Positions 35,266-45,267 are shown, counted from the stretch's first letter. The stretch: DNA of 64,000 bases from Opitutus sp. (GCA_024707325.1 JANPZY010000001.1:2170501-2234500), one strand, 5' to 3'. The notes: a model not told the origin generated them from the sequence alone. Numbers and translations are program-made.

Positions 35266-35949
35266 TTATGCGTCGCGGCCGGCGAGAAACGCGGGCCAGA
35301 GCGTGGCGAATTCGCGGGCGATCACGGCTTTGACCTCGGCAAGGTCGAGCGGACGACCGAGTTCGGCCTGAAGCGAAGTGACGGTGCCCTCGGTGGCGCT
35401 GATGCCGCAGGGCACGATGCCGCCGAAGTGGGCGAGGTTGGCGTTCACGTTGAGCGCGAAGCCGTGGTAGGCGACCCAGCGTTTCACGGCGACGCCAATC
35501 GCGGCGACTTTGCGCGGTCCGAGCCAGATGCCGGTGAGACCCGGACGGCGGGCGGCGGCGAGGCCGAGCGCGCCGACGGAGTTAATCAGCACTTGTTCGA
35601 GAAAGCGCAGGTAAGCGTGGAGATCCTTGCGCGGAGCGAGCGAGACGATCGGGTAGCCGACGATCTGGCCGGGGCCGTGGTAAGTGATGTCGCCGCCGCG
35701 ATTCGTTTTCAGGACCTCGACGCCTTCGCGAGAGAGTTGCTCGGCGTTCCACACGAGGTGCGACTCGGCGCCGCTGCGCATGCCGACGGTGAAAACGGCT
35801 TCATGTTCGGTGAACACGAGCACGTCGTCGGTTTCGCCCGCGATGCGGCGGGCGACGGCTTCTTCCTGACGCGCAAAGGCATCGGCATAGCGCGTGCGGC
35901 CCCAATCCTCGGTGCGAAGCGGCGCAGGTGCGGTGGTGCTGGAAGACAT
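35266..35949 (-). CDS. lipB: Lipoyl(octanoyl) transferase
   Basis: 227 residues with the LipB signatures GGDITYHGPGQIVGYPI and GIWLGPRKVAAIGVAVKRWV-AYHGFALNVN, followed by the active-site Cys in GIVPCGIS. It transfers octanoate from acyl carrier protein to the lipoyl domains, which lipA then sulfurates. The ATG at 35949 is chosen. It is upstream of lipA in the same orientation. Confidence 0.96.
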   Translation of the reverse strand: MSSSTTAPAPLRTEDWGRTRYADAFARQEEAVARRIAGETDDVLVFTEHEAVFTVGMRSGAESHLVWNAEQLSREGVEVLKTNRGGDITYHGPGQIVGYPIVSLAPRKDLHAYLRFLEQVLINSVGALGLAAARRPGLTGIWLGPRKVAAIGVAVKRWVAYHGFALNVNANLAHFGGIVPCGISATEGTVTSLQAELGRPLDLAEVKAVIAREFATLWPAFLAGRDA

Positions 35950-36135
35950 CGCCGGTAACGATGGCGTGTGTGCGCTGCGCTGCAACTCCGCCGCGAGCGA
36001 TTAAGGCTGAAGGAAAGGACCCGCGACAGACGCTAATGAACGCGAATTAAAAATTATGATCGGCGACTGCGTGCTCTCAGCGTCTCGCGAGGTCACTTCA
36101 GGAGTCGCGTTTTATTCGCGTCCCTTCGCGGGCGG

Positions 36136-37404
36136 TTAAGCCGGAGCAAAGAGCATCGCGATGCCACCGCCGACGGCGGTGAGTCCGAGCACGAGGGCGG
36201 TGAGTTTGCGCAAAGCGGGCGAGCCGAGCCCGATCGCGAGACCGGCTTTGAGCAGCGAGTTGGAAATGGCGGCGAGCACGATCGCGTGCGTGGCGAGACG
36301 CAGCGGGATGGATTGATCGGCCGCGTTGCTCGCCATCGAGAGGGCGATCGCCGCCATGTCGGTGAGACCGGAGACGAAGCTCAACGGGAGCGTGCCGCCG
36401 GCGTTGCCGGACTCGGTCAGGGCTTTCACGCCGAAGGCGATCGCGGAGTAGAGCAGGGCGAACTTGATCGCGGTGGAGAGTTGGAGCGGGTTGCTTACGA
36501 CGGGCGTGCCATTGTCGGCCTGAGTGCGATGGCGGCGCGCGAACCACCACCAAACGATGAAGGCAAGGCCCGGCACCGCAGTGATCGCGACGGGCAGAAG
36601 AAGTGCTTTTGCGAGGGCGGGCGAAATCACCGCGACAATTACGAGCGTGCGCGGGAGCATCACCGTCGAGGCGGTGACGACTGCCATCGAGTAGTCGAGC
36701 GATTGCGACGGGTCCTCTTTGCTGCGGCGTGAGAAGGTGAGCGTCGTCGCGGTCGACGATGCCACGCCGCCCAGCACGCTTGTGAGCAGCAACCCCGCAC
36801 CCGCGCCGAGGAGCCGCACGGCGATGTAGCCGGCGAATCCCACACCCGAGATCAACACGACCATGAGCCAGGTGCCGTAGGGATTGAATGCCGCATACGG
36901 CCCCATGTCGCGGTTGGGCACGAGCGGCAGGATCACGCCGGTGATCGCGACGAATTGCAGCGTCGCCCGGATGTCCGCGGCGGTGAAGGCCCGCGTCCAT
37001 GAGTGCAGTGGCTGTTTCACGCCGATCAGCACCATCGTGGCGGCGGCGAGCACGATCGCGACTTCGCGCTGTTGCCAGAAGACGAGCGCGCCCACGAACA
37101 CCGTGATCAGCGCCGACGCGAAACTCGTCGACCCGGTGCGCTGCGCGGCTGCGCGCATGACGCTCGCGATCTGCTGCACGCCGACCAGCACGAGCACGAC
37201 AGCGAAAACAGGCAGGAAAAACTGCCGGCTCGCGTAGGCCGAAAGGCAGCCGAGCAAGGCCCACATCGTGTAGGTGCGCACGCCGCCCAGATCGACGTCC
37301 GTCTCCGTGAGCGCTTGTTCGCGCCATTGACGAACGAGACCGATGAGCGCGCCGAGGCAGGCGCTGACCAGAAGCGAGATGAGCAGGGGCGGCACGCCCG
37401 TCAC
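36136..37404 (-). CDS. MgtC/DUF4010 integral membrane protein
   Basis: 422 residues and about a dozen membrane segments. The N-terminal third is MgtC/SapB-like (LLVSACLGALIGLVRQWREQ, GGVRTYTMWALLGCLSAY); the rest matches DUF4010 (GVILPLVPNRDMGPYAAFNPYGTW, GGVASSTATTLTFSRRSKED, DMAAIALSMA). The transported substrate is unknown. The GTG at 37404 is the most likely start because the preceding codons lack hydrophobic or conserved sequence. It is divergent from lysS, 186 bp apart. Confidence 0.8.
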   Translation of the reverse strand: MTGVPPLLISLLVSACLGALIGLVRQWREQALTETDVDLGGVRTYTMWALLGCLSAYASRQFFLPVFAVVLVLVGVQQIASVMRAAAQRTGSTSFASALITVFVGALVFWQQREVAIVLAAATMVLIGVKQPLHSWTRAFTAADIRATLQFVAITGVILPLVPNRDMGPYAAFNPYGTWLMVVLISGVGFAGYIAVRLLGAGAGLLLTSVLGGVASSTATTLTFSRRSKEDPSQSLDYSMAVVTASTVMLPRTLVIVAVISPALAKALLLPVAITAVPGLAFIVWWWFARRHRTQADNGTPVVSNPLQLSTAIKFALLYSAIAFGVKALTESGNAGGTLPLSFVSGLTDMAAIALSMASNAADQSIPLRLATHAIVLAAISNSLLKAGLAIGLGSPALRKLTALVLGLTAVGGGIAMLFAPA

Positions 37405-37590
37405 GATGTGAACGCGGCGAAGGCTCGCAACTGTTTCTCCGCCACGCGCCGGCCGCGAGGGCGCAGACTTTAAAGTCAACCAATAGTTGACATGGTGCGA
37501 GGGCCGGGAGGGGTGGGATTCGAGAGGGCGGAGCGGGCGCACAAAATCCGTTTGCCCCGAGAGCGGGCGGGCCACAGCGTGCACGGTTCC

Positions 37591-39075
37591 ATGAGCGATA
37601 TTCCCGCCGATATCTCCCACGACCAGGTCGCCGTGCGGCGTCAAAAGCTGCAGGACATGCGCGCGGGCGGATTCGATCCGTTCCAAGCCAACGCCGCGCA
37701 GACGCATTTTTCGCAGGACGCAAAAGCGCTCTACGTCGATGGCCAGGACTACGCTGTGACCGTGTCGGTCGCCGGACGTCTCGTGACGTTTCGCGTGCAG
37801 GGCGGCAGCTCGTTCGTGAAGATCCAGGATCAGCAGGGGCAGATCCAACTCTACTTCCGCAAGGACGTGCTCGGCGAGGAACGCTACACGTTCTTCAAGA
37901 AGTCGCTCGATCTCGGCGACATCATCGGCGTCACGGGCACGCTCTTCAAAACGAAGACCGGCGAAATCACCGTGCGCGTGGACTCCTTCACGCTCGTCTC
38001 GAAGGCGCTGCGCCCGCTGCCCGAAAAGTGGCACGGCCTTACCGATCCTGAGCAGGTTTACCGGCAACGTTATCTCGATCTGATCGTGAACGCCGAGTCG
38101 CGTCAGCGTCTCATGCTGCGCAGCAAGATCGTCTCGAGCATTCGCTCCACGCTCGCAAAGCGCAGCTTTTTCGAGGTCGAGACGCCGGTGCTCGAAGGCG
38201 TCGCGGGCGGCGCGGCGGCGCGTCCGTTCACGACTCACCACAATGCGCTCGGCGCCGATTTCTTCCTGCGCATCGCGCTCGAGCTGCGCCTGAAGCGTCT
38301 GCTCGTTGGCGGTTACGATCGCGTGTTCGAGATCGGCCGCGTGTTCCGCAACGAAGGCGTTTCGCGCAAGCACAACCCCGAGTTCACGATGCTCGAGGTG
38401 TATCAGGCGTATTCGGATTTCCGCGGCATGATGGAGTTGCTGCAGGCGATCTTCGACGACCTCTGCCGCGACGTGATCGGCACGACCGAGATCAAGCACG
38501 CCGCGAGCGGGCAGATGATCAACTTCGCCGGCGAGTGGCGCAGCGTTCGCTATTTTGAACTGATCGACGAAGCCGCGGGCTTCGCGCTCAGCGCCCACCG
38601 CAATCAGCCCGACTATCGCGAGAAGGCGATCGAAGCCTGCACGAAGCTCGGCCTCGAAGTTCACCCCGGCTGGGAAACGCACGAGATCGTCAACGAGATC
38701 TTCGGCAAGCGCATCGAGCCTACGCTGATTCAGCCGACGTTCGTCACGCATCTCCCGAAGGAGCTTTGCCCGCTCGCGAAGCTCAACGCCGCGGACCCCG
38801 GTCTCATCGATGTCTTCGAGTGCATCATCGGCGGCATGGAAGTCGCGCCCGCCTACTCGGAGCAGAACGATCCGTTCGTGCAGCGCGAAATGTTCGAGAA
38901 GCAGGTCGGCGAGGAGACGCAGAAGATGGACACCGATTTCCTTCTCGCGCTCGAGCACGGCATGCCGCCGGCCGGTGGCATGGGCGTCGGCATCGATCGC
39001 CTCTGCATCCTCCTGACCGGCGCCGAAAGCATTCGCGACGTGATCCTGTTCCCGTCGCTGCGTCCGGGCGCGTGA
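37591..39075 (+). CDS. lysS: Lysyl-tRNA synthetase (class II)
   Basis: 494 residues. OB-fold anticodon domain (VSVAGRLVTFRVQGGSSFVKIQDQQG), then the class II core with motif 1 (KRSFFEVETPVLEG), motif 2 (FEIGRVFRNEGVSRKHNPEFTMLEVYQAY) and motif 3 (GMGVGIDRLCILL). It charges tRNA-Lys. The ATG at 37591 (MSDIPADISHDQ) follows the preceding sequence better than an upstream ATG at 37492. A CCACAGAG-type repeat lies after it. Confidence 0.96.
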   Translation: MSDIPADISHDQVAVRRQKLQDMRAGGFDPFQANAAQTHFSQDAKALYVDGQDYAVTVSVAGRLVTFRVQGGSSFVKIQDQQGQIQLYFRKDVLGEERYTFFKKSLDLGDIIGVTGTLFKTKTGEITVRVDSFTLVSKALRPLPEKWHGLTDPEQVYRQRYLDLIVNAESRQRLMLRSKIVSSIRSTLAKRSFFEVETPVLEGVAGGAAARPFTTHHNALGADFFLRIALELRLKRLLVGGYDRVFEIGRVFRNEGVSRKHNPEFTMLEVYQAYSDFRGMMELLQAIFDDLCRDVIGTTEIKHAASGQMINFAGEWRSVRYFELIDEAAGFALSAHRNQPDYREKAIEACTKLGLEVHPGWETHEIVNEIFGKRIEPTLIQPTFVTHLPKELCPLAKLNAADPGLIDVFECIIGGMEVAPAYSEQNDPFVQREMFEKQVGEETQKMDTDFLLALEHGMPPAGGMGVGIDRLCILLTGAESIRDVILFPSLRPGA

Positions 39076-39148
39076 GGAAATTGCGGATTGCGGATTTCGA
39101 ACGGCGGATTGCTCTAACATCCTCGAATTCGAAGCGATCCGATCATGA

Positions 39149-39247
39149 GTCACAGAGAACACAGCGCTCGGACACAGAGTTCACTGAGCCGAATTTCGGT
39201 TTCATTCTCCGTGTCCTCTGTGTCGGCGCTCCGCGATCTCTGTGGCG
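39149..39247. repeat. CCACAGAG-type inverted repeat, copy 3
   Basis: Arms GTCACAGAGAACACAG and TGTGTCGGCGCT...CTCTGTGGCG flank about 60 bp, between lysS and the LolC/E gene. The 39076-39334 gap contains this repeat and nothing else recognised. Confidence 0.75.
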
Positions 39248-39334
39248 AAATGCACACTGAAAAGCAGATGAACCGCACGGAGTAGACCGGCCCGTCACTC
39301 CGCATTCCGCACTCACACACTCCGCATTCACCCC

Positions 39335-40570
39335 GTGCCCTGGTATCTCTACCTCGCGCTGAAACAACTTTTCCCGACCGGGAAACGTTTTCCGTTTTTC
39401 ACCGCGATCTCGATGCTCGGCGTGGCGCTGGGTGTCGCGCTGCTCATCATCTCGACGAGCGTGATGGGCGGCTTCGGCCACGAGATCCGGCGCATGATCG
39501 TCGAAGTGCAGGGCGACGTGCAGGTGCGTGCGAACGGCTTGATGCAGGATCCCGCGGGACTGCAGGCGCGCATTCTCAAAGTCCCCGGCGTCATCGCCAC
39601 CACGCCGTTCGCCGAGGGCGTCGTGATGCTCCAGCATCAGGACAAGCCTGCGTTTCCCGCGATCCAGGGCGTGGACGTCAACCGCGTCTCGCGCGTCGTG
39701 CCGCTCGATTATTACGTGCGCATCGGTTCGCTGAACCAGCTCGACGACGACTCGATTATCTTGAGCGCGCAGCTCGCATATTCGCTCGGCGCGCGAATGG
39801 GCTCCACGGTTGAAATCTATTCCCCGCTGCTGCTCGAGAAACTGAAGAACGACGAAGTGATGCTCCCGCGCTCGCTCACCGTCGCGGGCATTTTCGAAGT
39901 CGGCCACCAGCAACTCGACAGCTCCACGGTGATCGTGACGCTGCGCACGATGCAGGATCTCTACGGGCTCGGACGCTCCGTGCACGGCATCAACGTGAAG
40001 ATCCAAAACGGCCTCGATGCCGACGTCGCCGCCGCGCGCATCAACGCCGCGCTGCCGCCCGATTCCGGCGCCCGCGCTCGCTCGTGGATCGAGGCCAACG
40101 AGGACTTCCTCTTCGTCCTCTCGCTGGAGAAGAACATGATCTTCTTCCTGCTCACGTTCATCATCGTCGTCGCCGCATTTTCCGTCACCAGCTCGCTGCT
40201 CATCTCGGTCGTGCGCAAAACCCGCGAGATCGGTCTGCTCGGAGCGCTTGGCGGCAAACCGCGTCACGTCGCGGCATGTTTCTGTTTTCAAGGTCTCTTC
40301 ATCGGCGTGGCCGGCACCGCGCTCGGACTCGTGCTCGGTTTCAGCGCGCTCTGGTTGCGCAACGACATGGTTGCGTTCTTCACGAAACTCACCGGCAGCC
40401 AGGAAGTGCTCGCGCGCTTTTACCAGTTCAGCCGTCTGCCCGCCTACACCGCGACGAGTGATGTCGTGATGATCGTGGTCTGCTCGATCGTGATCTCGAC
40501 GCTCGCCGGCCTGCTGCCTGCGTGGCGCGCCGCGCGACTCAAACCTGTGGAGGCCCTGCGCAGTGAGTGA
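39335..40570 (+). CDS. LolC/LolE-type lipoprotein-releasing ABC permease
   Basis: 411 residues. One N-terminal membrane segment, a large periplasmic domain (about 45-265), then three C-terminal segments, the FtsX/LolE topology. The segment SVVRKTREIGLLGALGGKPRHV is the family's cytoplasmic coupling loop. It releases lipoproteins from the inner membrane. The start is GTG at 39335 (VPWYLYLALKQLFP). It overlaps lolD by 8 bp, so the transporter is an operon. Confidence 0.9.
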   Translation: MPWYLYLALKQLFPTGKRFPFFTAISMLGVALGVALLIISTSVMGGFGHEIRRMIVEVQGDVQVRANGLMQDPAGLQARILKVPGVIATTPFAEGVVMLQHQDKPAFPAIQGVDVNRVSRVVPLDYYVRIGSLNQLDDDSIILSAQLAYSLGARMGSTVEIYSPLLLEKLKNDEVMLPRSLTVAGIFEVGHQQLDSSTVIVTLRTMQDLYGLGRSVHGINVKIQNGLDADVAAARINAALPPDSGARARSWIEANEDFLFVLSLEKNMIFFLLTFIIVVAAFSVTSSLLISVVRKTREIGLLGALGGKPRHVAACFCFQGLFIGVAGTALGLVLGFSALWLRNDMVAFFTKLTGSQEVLARFYQFSRLPAYTATSDVVMIVVCSIVISTLAGLLPAWRAARLKPVEALRSE

Positions 40571-41228
40571 CGCACCGAACAACGTCCTGAGCGCACGCGC
40601 GCTCACCAAAACGTTTCTGAGCGGCGATGGCCGCATCGAAGTCTTGCGCGGCGTCGATCTCGATGTCGTCGCGGGCGAAAGTGTCTCTGTGCGCGGCGAG
40701 TCCGGCTCGGGCAAATCCACGCTGCTCAATCTGCTCGCGGGACTCGACGCGCCCGACAGCGGCACACTCGAGTGGGAAGGCTCGCGCGAAATCACGACGG
40801 AGCGCCGTGCCACGTTTTTGGGCATCGTGTTTCAGTCGTTCTACCTGATCCCGGAAGTCGACGCGTTGCAGAACGTGCTCATGGCACGCCGCATTCTCGG
40901 CAAAGTTGGAAAACCCGAGCGCGAACGCGCGCGACAACTGCTCGATCGCGTAGGCCTCGGCGCGCGCGCGACGCATCTGCCCGCGCAACTTTCCGGCGGC
41001 GAACGTCAGCGCGTGGCCGTCGCCCGTGCGCTCATGAATTCACCGCGCCTGCTGCTCGCCGATGAGCCGACCGGCAATCTCGACGAACACACCGGCGATT
41101 CCGTGATCGAGCTCTTGTTGAATCTCTGCGCGGAAACGAAAACCGCGCTCGTGCTCGTGACGCACAACGCTGCGCACGCAAAGCGCACCGCGCGTCAGCT
41201 CTTCCTCCACGAAGGCCGTTTCGCCTGA
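40563..41228 (+). CDS. lolD: LolD-type lipoprotein-releasing ABC ATPase
   Basis: 221 residues. Walker A GESGSGKST, Q-loop FQSFYLIPEVDALQNV, signature LSGGERQRVAVARAL, Walker B LLLADEPTGNLDE and H-loop LVTHN are all present. It powers the LolC/E permease with which its start overlaps. The stop is followed 5 bp later by 22-bp array E. Confidence 0.93.
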   Translation: MSDAPNNVLSARALTKTFLSGDGRIEVLRGVDLDVVAGESVSVRGESGSGKSTLLNLLAGLDAPDSGTLEWEGSREITTERRATFLGIVFQSFYLIPEVDALQNVLMARRILGKVGKPERERARQLLDRVGLGARATHLPAQLSGGERQRVAVARALMNSPRLLLADEPTGNLDEHTGDSVIELLLNLCAETKTALVLVTHNAAHAKRTARQLFLHEGRFA

Positions 41229-41233
41229 ACTGC

Positions 41234-41387
41234 GATGCATCATGGTGCGCACCGTGGCTCGACCCGGTCCGCACCTGCGCTCGACCGTGTTCGAACCTTT
41301 GCTCAACCATGTGCGGACGTTCGGTCGACCATGTCCGGACATTGTCGCGACCGTGTTCGCACCTTTGATCGACCGTGTCCCGATCGT
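41234..41387 (+). repeat. 22-bp degenerate tandem array E (7 units)
   Basis: Units start at 41234 (diverged), 41256, 41278, 41300, 41322, 41344 and 41366. The array starts 5 bp after the lolD stop and ends 101 bp before the DUF885 gene. It is one of the two longest arrays whose units all keep the 22-bp spacing without an indel. Confidence 0.85.
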
Positions 41388-41488
41388 TCTCGCGTGAGGG
41401 GTTCGAGAACGAGAATGAAGAACGAGAACGATTTTGGGGAGGCCGGGTTCCACCTTGTGACCTCGGATCTTCCGCGCGAGGGTGGGGC

Positions 41489-42791
41489 ATGAACGTTTTT
41501 GTCCGTTGGTTCGCCGCGATGGTTTTCGCGTTGCAGGCGCAGTTGAGTTTTTCCGCGACGCAGAATTCTTCGGAAATGCTCGATCCGCTCGCCCAAGATT
41601 ACGTGAAACTCGTGCTCGCGCTCGGGGTGCACGATGCCGACGCGGTCGATGCCTACTACGGTCCGGCGCAATGGCGCACGGAGGCGGAACAGCAGAAGCT
41701 TCCGCTCGAGGAGATTCGTGCACGCTCGGAGGCGCTGCGCGAACGCGTGCGTGCGCTCGATCTCGCGGACGCGGAGGAGATCGTGCGGCTGCGTCAGAGC
41801 TATCTCGATCATCAACTCGGCGCGATCGTCACGCGGGTGGATTTGTTGCGCGGCGTGGCGATGCGTTTCGACGAGGAGTCGCGTCGCACCTACGACGCGG
41901 GTGGCGCCGCAGTTCGACGATGAGCATTTCGCGGCGATCCTGCGCGAACTCGACGCGGCGATTTCCGGCGAAGGAACGCTCAGCGAGCGCGTGGAGCTTT
42001 TTCGGAAACGTTTTCAGATTCCAGCGGAGCGCGTGGCGGCGGTGTTCGACGCCGCGATCGCGGAAGCACGTAAGCGCACGCAACAGCACATCGCGCTGCC
42101 GGCGGGTGAAAGTTTCACGGTCGAGTATGTGACCGACAAACCGTGGGCCGCCTACAACTGGTATCAGGGCGGTTATCACAGCGTGATCCAGGTCAATGTG
42201 TCGCAACCGATCACGATCGATCGCGCGATCGATCTGGCGTGCCACGAGGGCTATCCGGGGCACCACGTTTATAACGCGCTGCTCGAGGAAAAACTCCTGC
42301 GCGAGCGCGGCTGGGTGGAGTTCTCGGTGTATCCGTTGTTCAGCCCGCAGTCGCTGATCGCGGAGGGCACGGCGAACTACGGGATCGAAGTGGCATTTCC
42401 CGGCGACGAGAAGCTGGCGTTCGAGCGCGACGTGTTGTTTCCGCTCGCGGGATTCGATCCGACGAGCGCCGAGGAGTATGCGCGCGTGTTCGGTCTGCTG
42501 GAGCGTTTGAAATACGCGAGCAACGAGGCCGCCCGGCGGCTCGTGGATGGCGAAATCGACGACGCTCGGGCGGCGGTGTGGCTGGAGAACTTCTCGCTGA
42601 AGTCGCCTGAACTCGCGGCACGGCAGGTGCGATTTATCCGCAAATACCGGAGCTACGTGATCAACTACAACCACGGCCTCGATCTCGTGCGCGCTTACAT
42701 GGAGCGTCGCACGCACGGCGATGACGGTGAACGGTGGCGGGTCTTTGCGGAGCTGATTTCGTCGCCGCGTTTGCCGTCGGGATTGGAGTAG
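41489..42791 (+). CDS. DUF885 secreted metallopeptidase-like protein; frameshift near 41900
   Basis: About 433 residues when joined. Signal peptide MNVFVRWFAAMVFALQAQLSFSA, then the helical DUF885 domain. The zinc-type motif CHEGYPGHH with a downstream Glu (LIAEGTANYG) is present; a carboxypeptidase-like activity is plausible but unproven. The frame breaks after RTYDAG. Removing one G from the GGG at 41899-41901 gives YDAVAPQFDDEHF and restores the whole domain. Probably an indel error rather than a pseudogene. Confidence 0.82.
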
Positions 42792-42806
42792 GTGGCAAAC
42801 GTTTCT

Positions 42807-42833
42807 GTCATTCTTCGCGCTGCTCAGAATGAC
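42807..42833. repeat. Collapsed REP-like repeat remnant
   Basis: GTCATTCTTCGCGCTGC then TCAGAATGAC: the two outer arms of the REP-like family joined with the centre deleted, leaving a short palindrome 15 bp after the DUF885 stop. Confidence 0.6.
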
Positions 42834-42921
42834 GGGGTGCGAGAAGATGCAATAGGACGCGAAGACGCGGTGTTTTTCCTGTCGCGGTGCGGCGCGGTGT
42901 CGGTAACGTTCGGCTTCTTCT

Positions 42922-43905
42922 ATGGCAGCTTCCAAGATCAAGTGCGGCGTCGTCGGTGTGGGCTCGCTGGGTCAGCATCACGCGCGGATTTACGCGTCGC
43001 TTCCCGGAGCCGAACTCGCGGGCATCTACGAGACGAGTGACGCGCGCGCCGCGGAGATTTGCGGCAAGTTCAACTGCCGACGCTTCACGACGCTCGAAGA
43101 GTTGGGCGCGGCGTGTCAGGCGGTGTCCGTGGTGGTGCCGACCGACAAGCACGCGGACGTCGCGATCCCGCTGCTCGAGCAGGGCTGCCATTTGCTGATC
43201 GAGAAACCGCTGTGCGCCTCGCTCGAGGAAGCGGAGCGCGTGCTGGCCGCGGCGCAAAAGGCCAACCGCCTCGTGCAGGTGGGGCACATCGAACACTTCA
43301 ATCCGGTGATGAGTTTTCTGGAGAAACACATCGACCGACCCGGCTACATCACGACCGAACGACTCGCGCCGTATCAGACGCGCGGCACGGAAGTCGGCGT
43401 GGTGCTCGACCTGATGATTCACGACATCGGCATCGTGCTCGCGCTCGTGAAATCGCCGATCAAGAAGATCGATAGCGTCGGCATGCACGTCCTCTCGAAG
43501 ACCGAGGACATCGCGAATGTCCGCATCGAGTTCGAGAGCGGCTGCGTGGCCAATCTGAGCGCGAGCCGTCTGAGCCTGAAAAAGAATCGCGAGATCCGCG
43601 TGTTTCAGGACAACGCCTATCTCTCGCTCGATTTCATGAACCAGAAGGGCCATCTGGTGAAAAAGAGCGATCTGATCGCCTACGGCCTGAAGTTGAAGAT
43701 CGGCCTCGCGAAGGCCGGTGACGCGAGCTCCATCCCGGTGAACGACATCCCGATTGAGAAAGGCGAACCGCTCGCGATCGAACTCGCGCACTTCATCGAC
43801 AGCGTGGCGAAGCTCCAGCAACCGAAAGTCGGCGCGGCGCTCGGCAAATCCGCGCTCGAGGTGGCGATCGCGATCACCGATCAGATTCGCAACGCGAAGC
43901 GCTGA
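42922..43905 (+). CDS. Gfo/Idh/MocA-family oxidoreductase
   Basis: 327 residues. N-terminal Rossmann NAD(P) site (KCGVVGVGSLGQHHARIYAS), the family EKP motif (LIEKPLCAS), and a C-terminal alpha/beta domain with QVGHIEHFNPV and the catalytic-type DLMIHDIGIVLAL. It precedes lpxB, separated by a CCACAGAG-type repeat, and in several phyla this pairing is seen in lipid A regions where the enzyme acts on UDP-sugars (GnnA-like). That substrate is inference. Confidence 0.82.
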   Translation: MAASKIKCGVVGVGSLGQHHARIYASLPGAELAGIYETSDARAAEICGKFNCRRFTTLEELGAACQAVSVVVPTDKHADVAIPLLEQGCHLLIEKPLCASLEEAERVLAAAQKANRLVQVGHIEHFNPVMSFLEKHIDRPGYITTERLAPYQTRGTEVGVVLDLMIHDIGIVLALVKSPIKKIDSVGMHVLSKTEDIANVRIEFESGCVANLSASRLSLKKNREIRVFQDNAYLSLDFMNQKGHLVKKSDLIAYGLKLKIGLAKAGDASSIPVNDIPIEKGEPLAIELAHFIDSVAKLQQPKVGAALGKSALEVAIAITDQIRNAKR

Positions 43906-43927
43906 GCAACTCTTCGCCTTTTTGATG

Positions 43928-44009
43928 AACCACAGAGACGCAGAGGGCACAGAGAAGAATACAGAAGCAACGGCTTGATCGGCTCTGTGCTGTCTGTGCC
44001 TCTGTGGTT
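43928..44009. repeat. CCACAGAG-type inverted repeat, copy 4
   Basis: Arms AACCACAGAGACGCAGAG and GTGCCTCTGTGGTT flank about 50 bp. It ends 5 bp before the lpxB ATG, so the ribosome-binding region of lpxB lies in the repeat arm. Confidence 0.8.
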
Positions 44010-44014
44010 TCAAA

Positions 44015-45202
44015 ATGAGCGCTTCTTCCGGTATCCAGCTTTCGCCGCCATCGCGCGGTCGCGTCGATTTGCTGATCGTTGCGGGCGAACACTCGGGCGA
44101 TGAGCACGCGTCGCGGATGTTGCGCGGCTTGCTGCACGGACAACCGAATCTGAGCGTGTGCGCGCTCGGCGGGCCGAAGCTCGCGGCGGCGGGTGCGCAG
44201 TTGCTCTACGACCTGACGGCGCAGTCTTCGATCGGTTTCGAAGTGCTGAAAAAGATCTCGTTTTATCGGGCGCTGATCGCGGAGGTCGTGCGCTGGGTGG
44301 GCGAACACCGACCGCGCGCGGTGTGCTTTGTCGATTCGTCGGGTCTGAATCTGCGCATCGCGAAAGGTCTGTTCGAACGCGGTTTTTCGGCGAAAGCCGG
44401 AGGGCCGACAAAGACGCTTTACTACATCAGTCCGCAGATCTGGGCATCGCGTGCAGGGCGTCGATTCAAGATGGCCGCGCACCTCGATGCGCTCGCGGCG
44501 ATTTTCCCGTTCGAGCCGGATCGCTACGCGGACACGTCTCTGCCGGTGACGTTTGTCGGACATCCGTTCGTCGCGCCCGATTACGCGCCGCCGGTGAGCT
44601 TCGACGCGAATGGACCGGTGATGCTTTTGCCCGGCAGTCGACGTCAAGCGGTGGGGCGGATTTTCCCGGTGTTTCTCGCGGCTTATGCGAAGACTCACGC
44701 GGAGCTCCGTCGTCGCGCGGTCGTGCTTTATCCGAGCGACGGCATTCGCGCGGAGCTGGAGCGCGTCCTCGCTAACGATGAGTTTGGGGATGTGCGTGGC
44801 GGCGTGGAGTTGCGACACGTGGGCGAGGGCGGTCCGGAGACCACGGCGATCGGCGCGTCCGCCGTGCTCACGTCCAGCGGCACGATGTCGATGCACTGCG
44901 CGCTCGCGGGCATTCCGGGCGCGGTCGCGTATCGCACGGATGGACTCACGTATTTTCTCGGTCGTTTCCTCGTGAAAGTGCCGTATCTCGGAATCGCAAA
45001 CCTGCTGCTCAACGAGCCGATGTATCCCGAGTTCATCCAACACGCGGCAACGCCCGAGGTGCTCGCGGCGGAGTTGCGGTCTTGTGTGAACGATCCGAAG
45101 CGGCGCGAGCGAACGGCCGCCGATGCGCAGCGCCTGCACGCGATGCTGGCCCATACGGGCGGACAATCGGCGTCGGAGTGGCTCGCGCGACAGCTGGCCT
45201 GA
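44015..45202 (+). CDS. lpxB: Lipid-A-disaccharide synthase
   Basis: 395 residues, GT19 family: IVAGEHSGDEHASRML, CALGGPKLAAAGAQLLYDL, VCFVDSSGLNLRIAKGL, LYYISPQIWASRAGR, TFVGHPFV, LLPGSRRQ and the donor-site TSSGTMSMHCALAGIPGAVAY. It condenses UDP-diacylglucosamine with lipid X in the inner membrane leaflet. The ATG at 44015 lies just after the repeat. Its presence shows an LPS-type outer membrane. Confidence 0.94.
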   Translation: MSASSGIQLSPPSRGRVDLLIVAGEHSGDEHASRMLRGLLHGQPNLSVCALGGPKLAAAGAQLLYDLTAQSSIGFEVLKKISFYRALIAEVVRWVGEHRPRAVCFVDSSGLNLRIAKGLFERGFSAKAGGPTKTLYYISPQIWASRAGRRFKMAAHLDALAAIFPFEPDRYADTSLPVTFVGHPFVAPDYAPPVSFDANGPVMLLPGSRRQAVGRIFPVFLAAYAKTHAELRRRAVVLYPSDGIRAELERVLANDEFGDVRGGVELRHVGEGGPETTAIGASAVLTSSGTMSMHCALAGIPGAVAYRTDGLTYFLGRFLVKVPYLGIANLLLNEPMYPEFIQHAATPEVLAAELRSCVNDPKRRERTAADAQRLHAMLAHTGGQSASEWLARQLA

Positions 45203-45236
45203 CGCGCTTGAGCCGAAGTGAAGGCGGACCAAGCGC

Positions 45237-45267
45237 AAAAAAAAAGGCGCCGTCCGAAGACGGCGCC
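45237..45267 (-). terminator. Terminator downstream of katA
   Basis: On the minus strand, GGCGCCGTC-TTCG-GACGGCGCC is a 9-bp stem with a UUCG tetraloop followed by T9, a strong intrinsic terminator for katA. Confidence 0.9.

Noticed and set aside
37405-39162. Long N-terminal extension of the MgtC-like protein antisense to lysS
   Set aside because: The extension is antisense to a clear lysS gene and lacks hydrophobic or conserved sequence.
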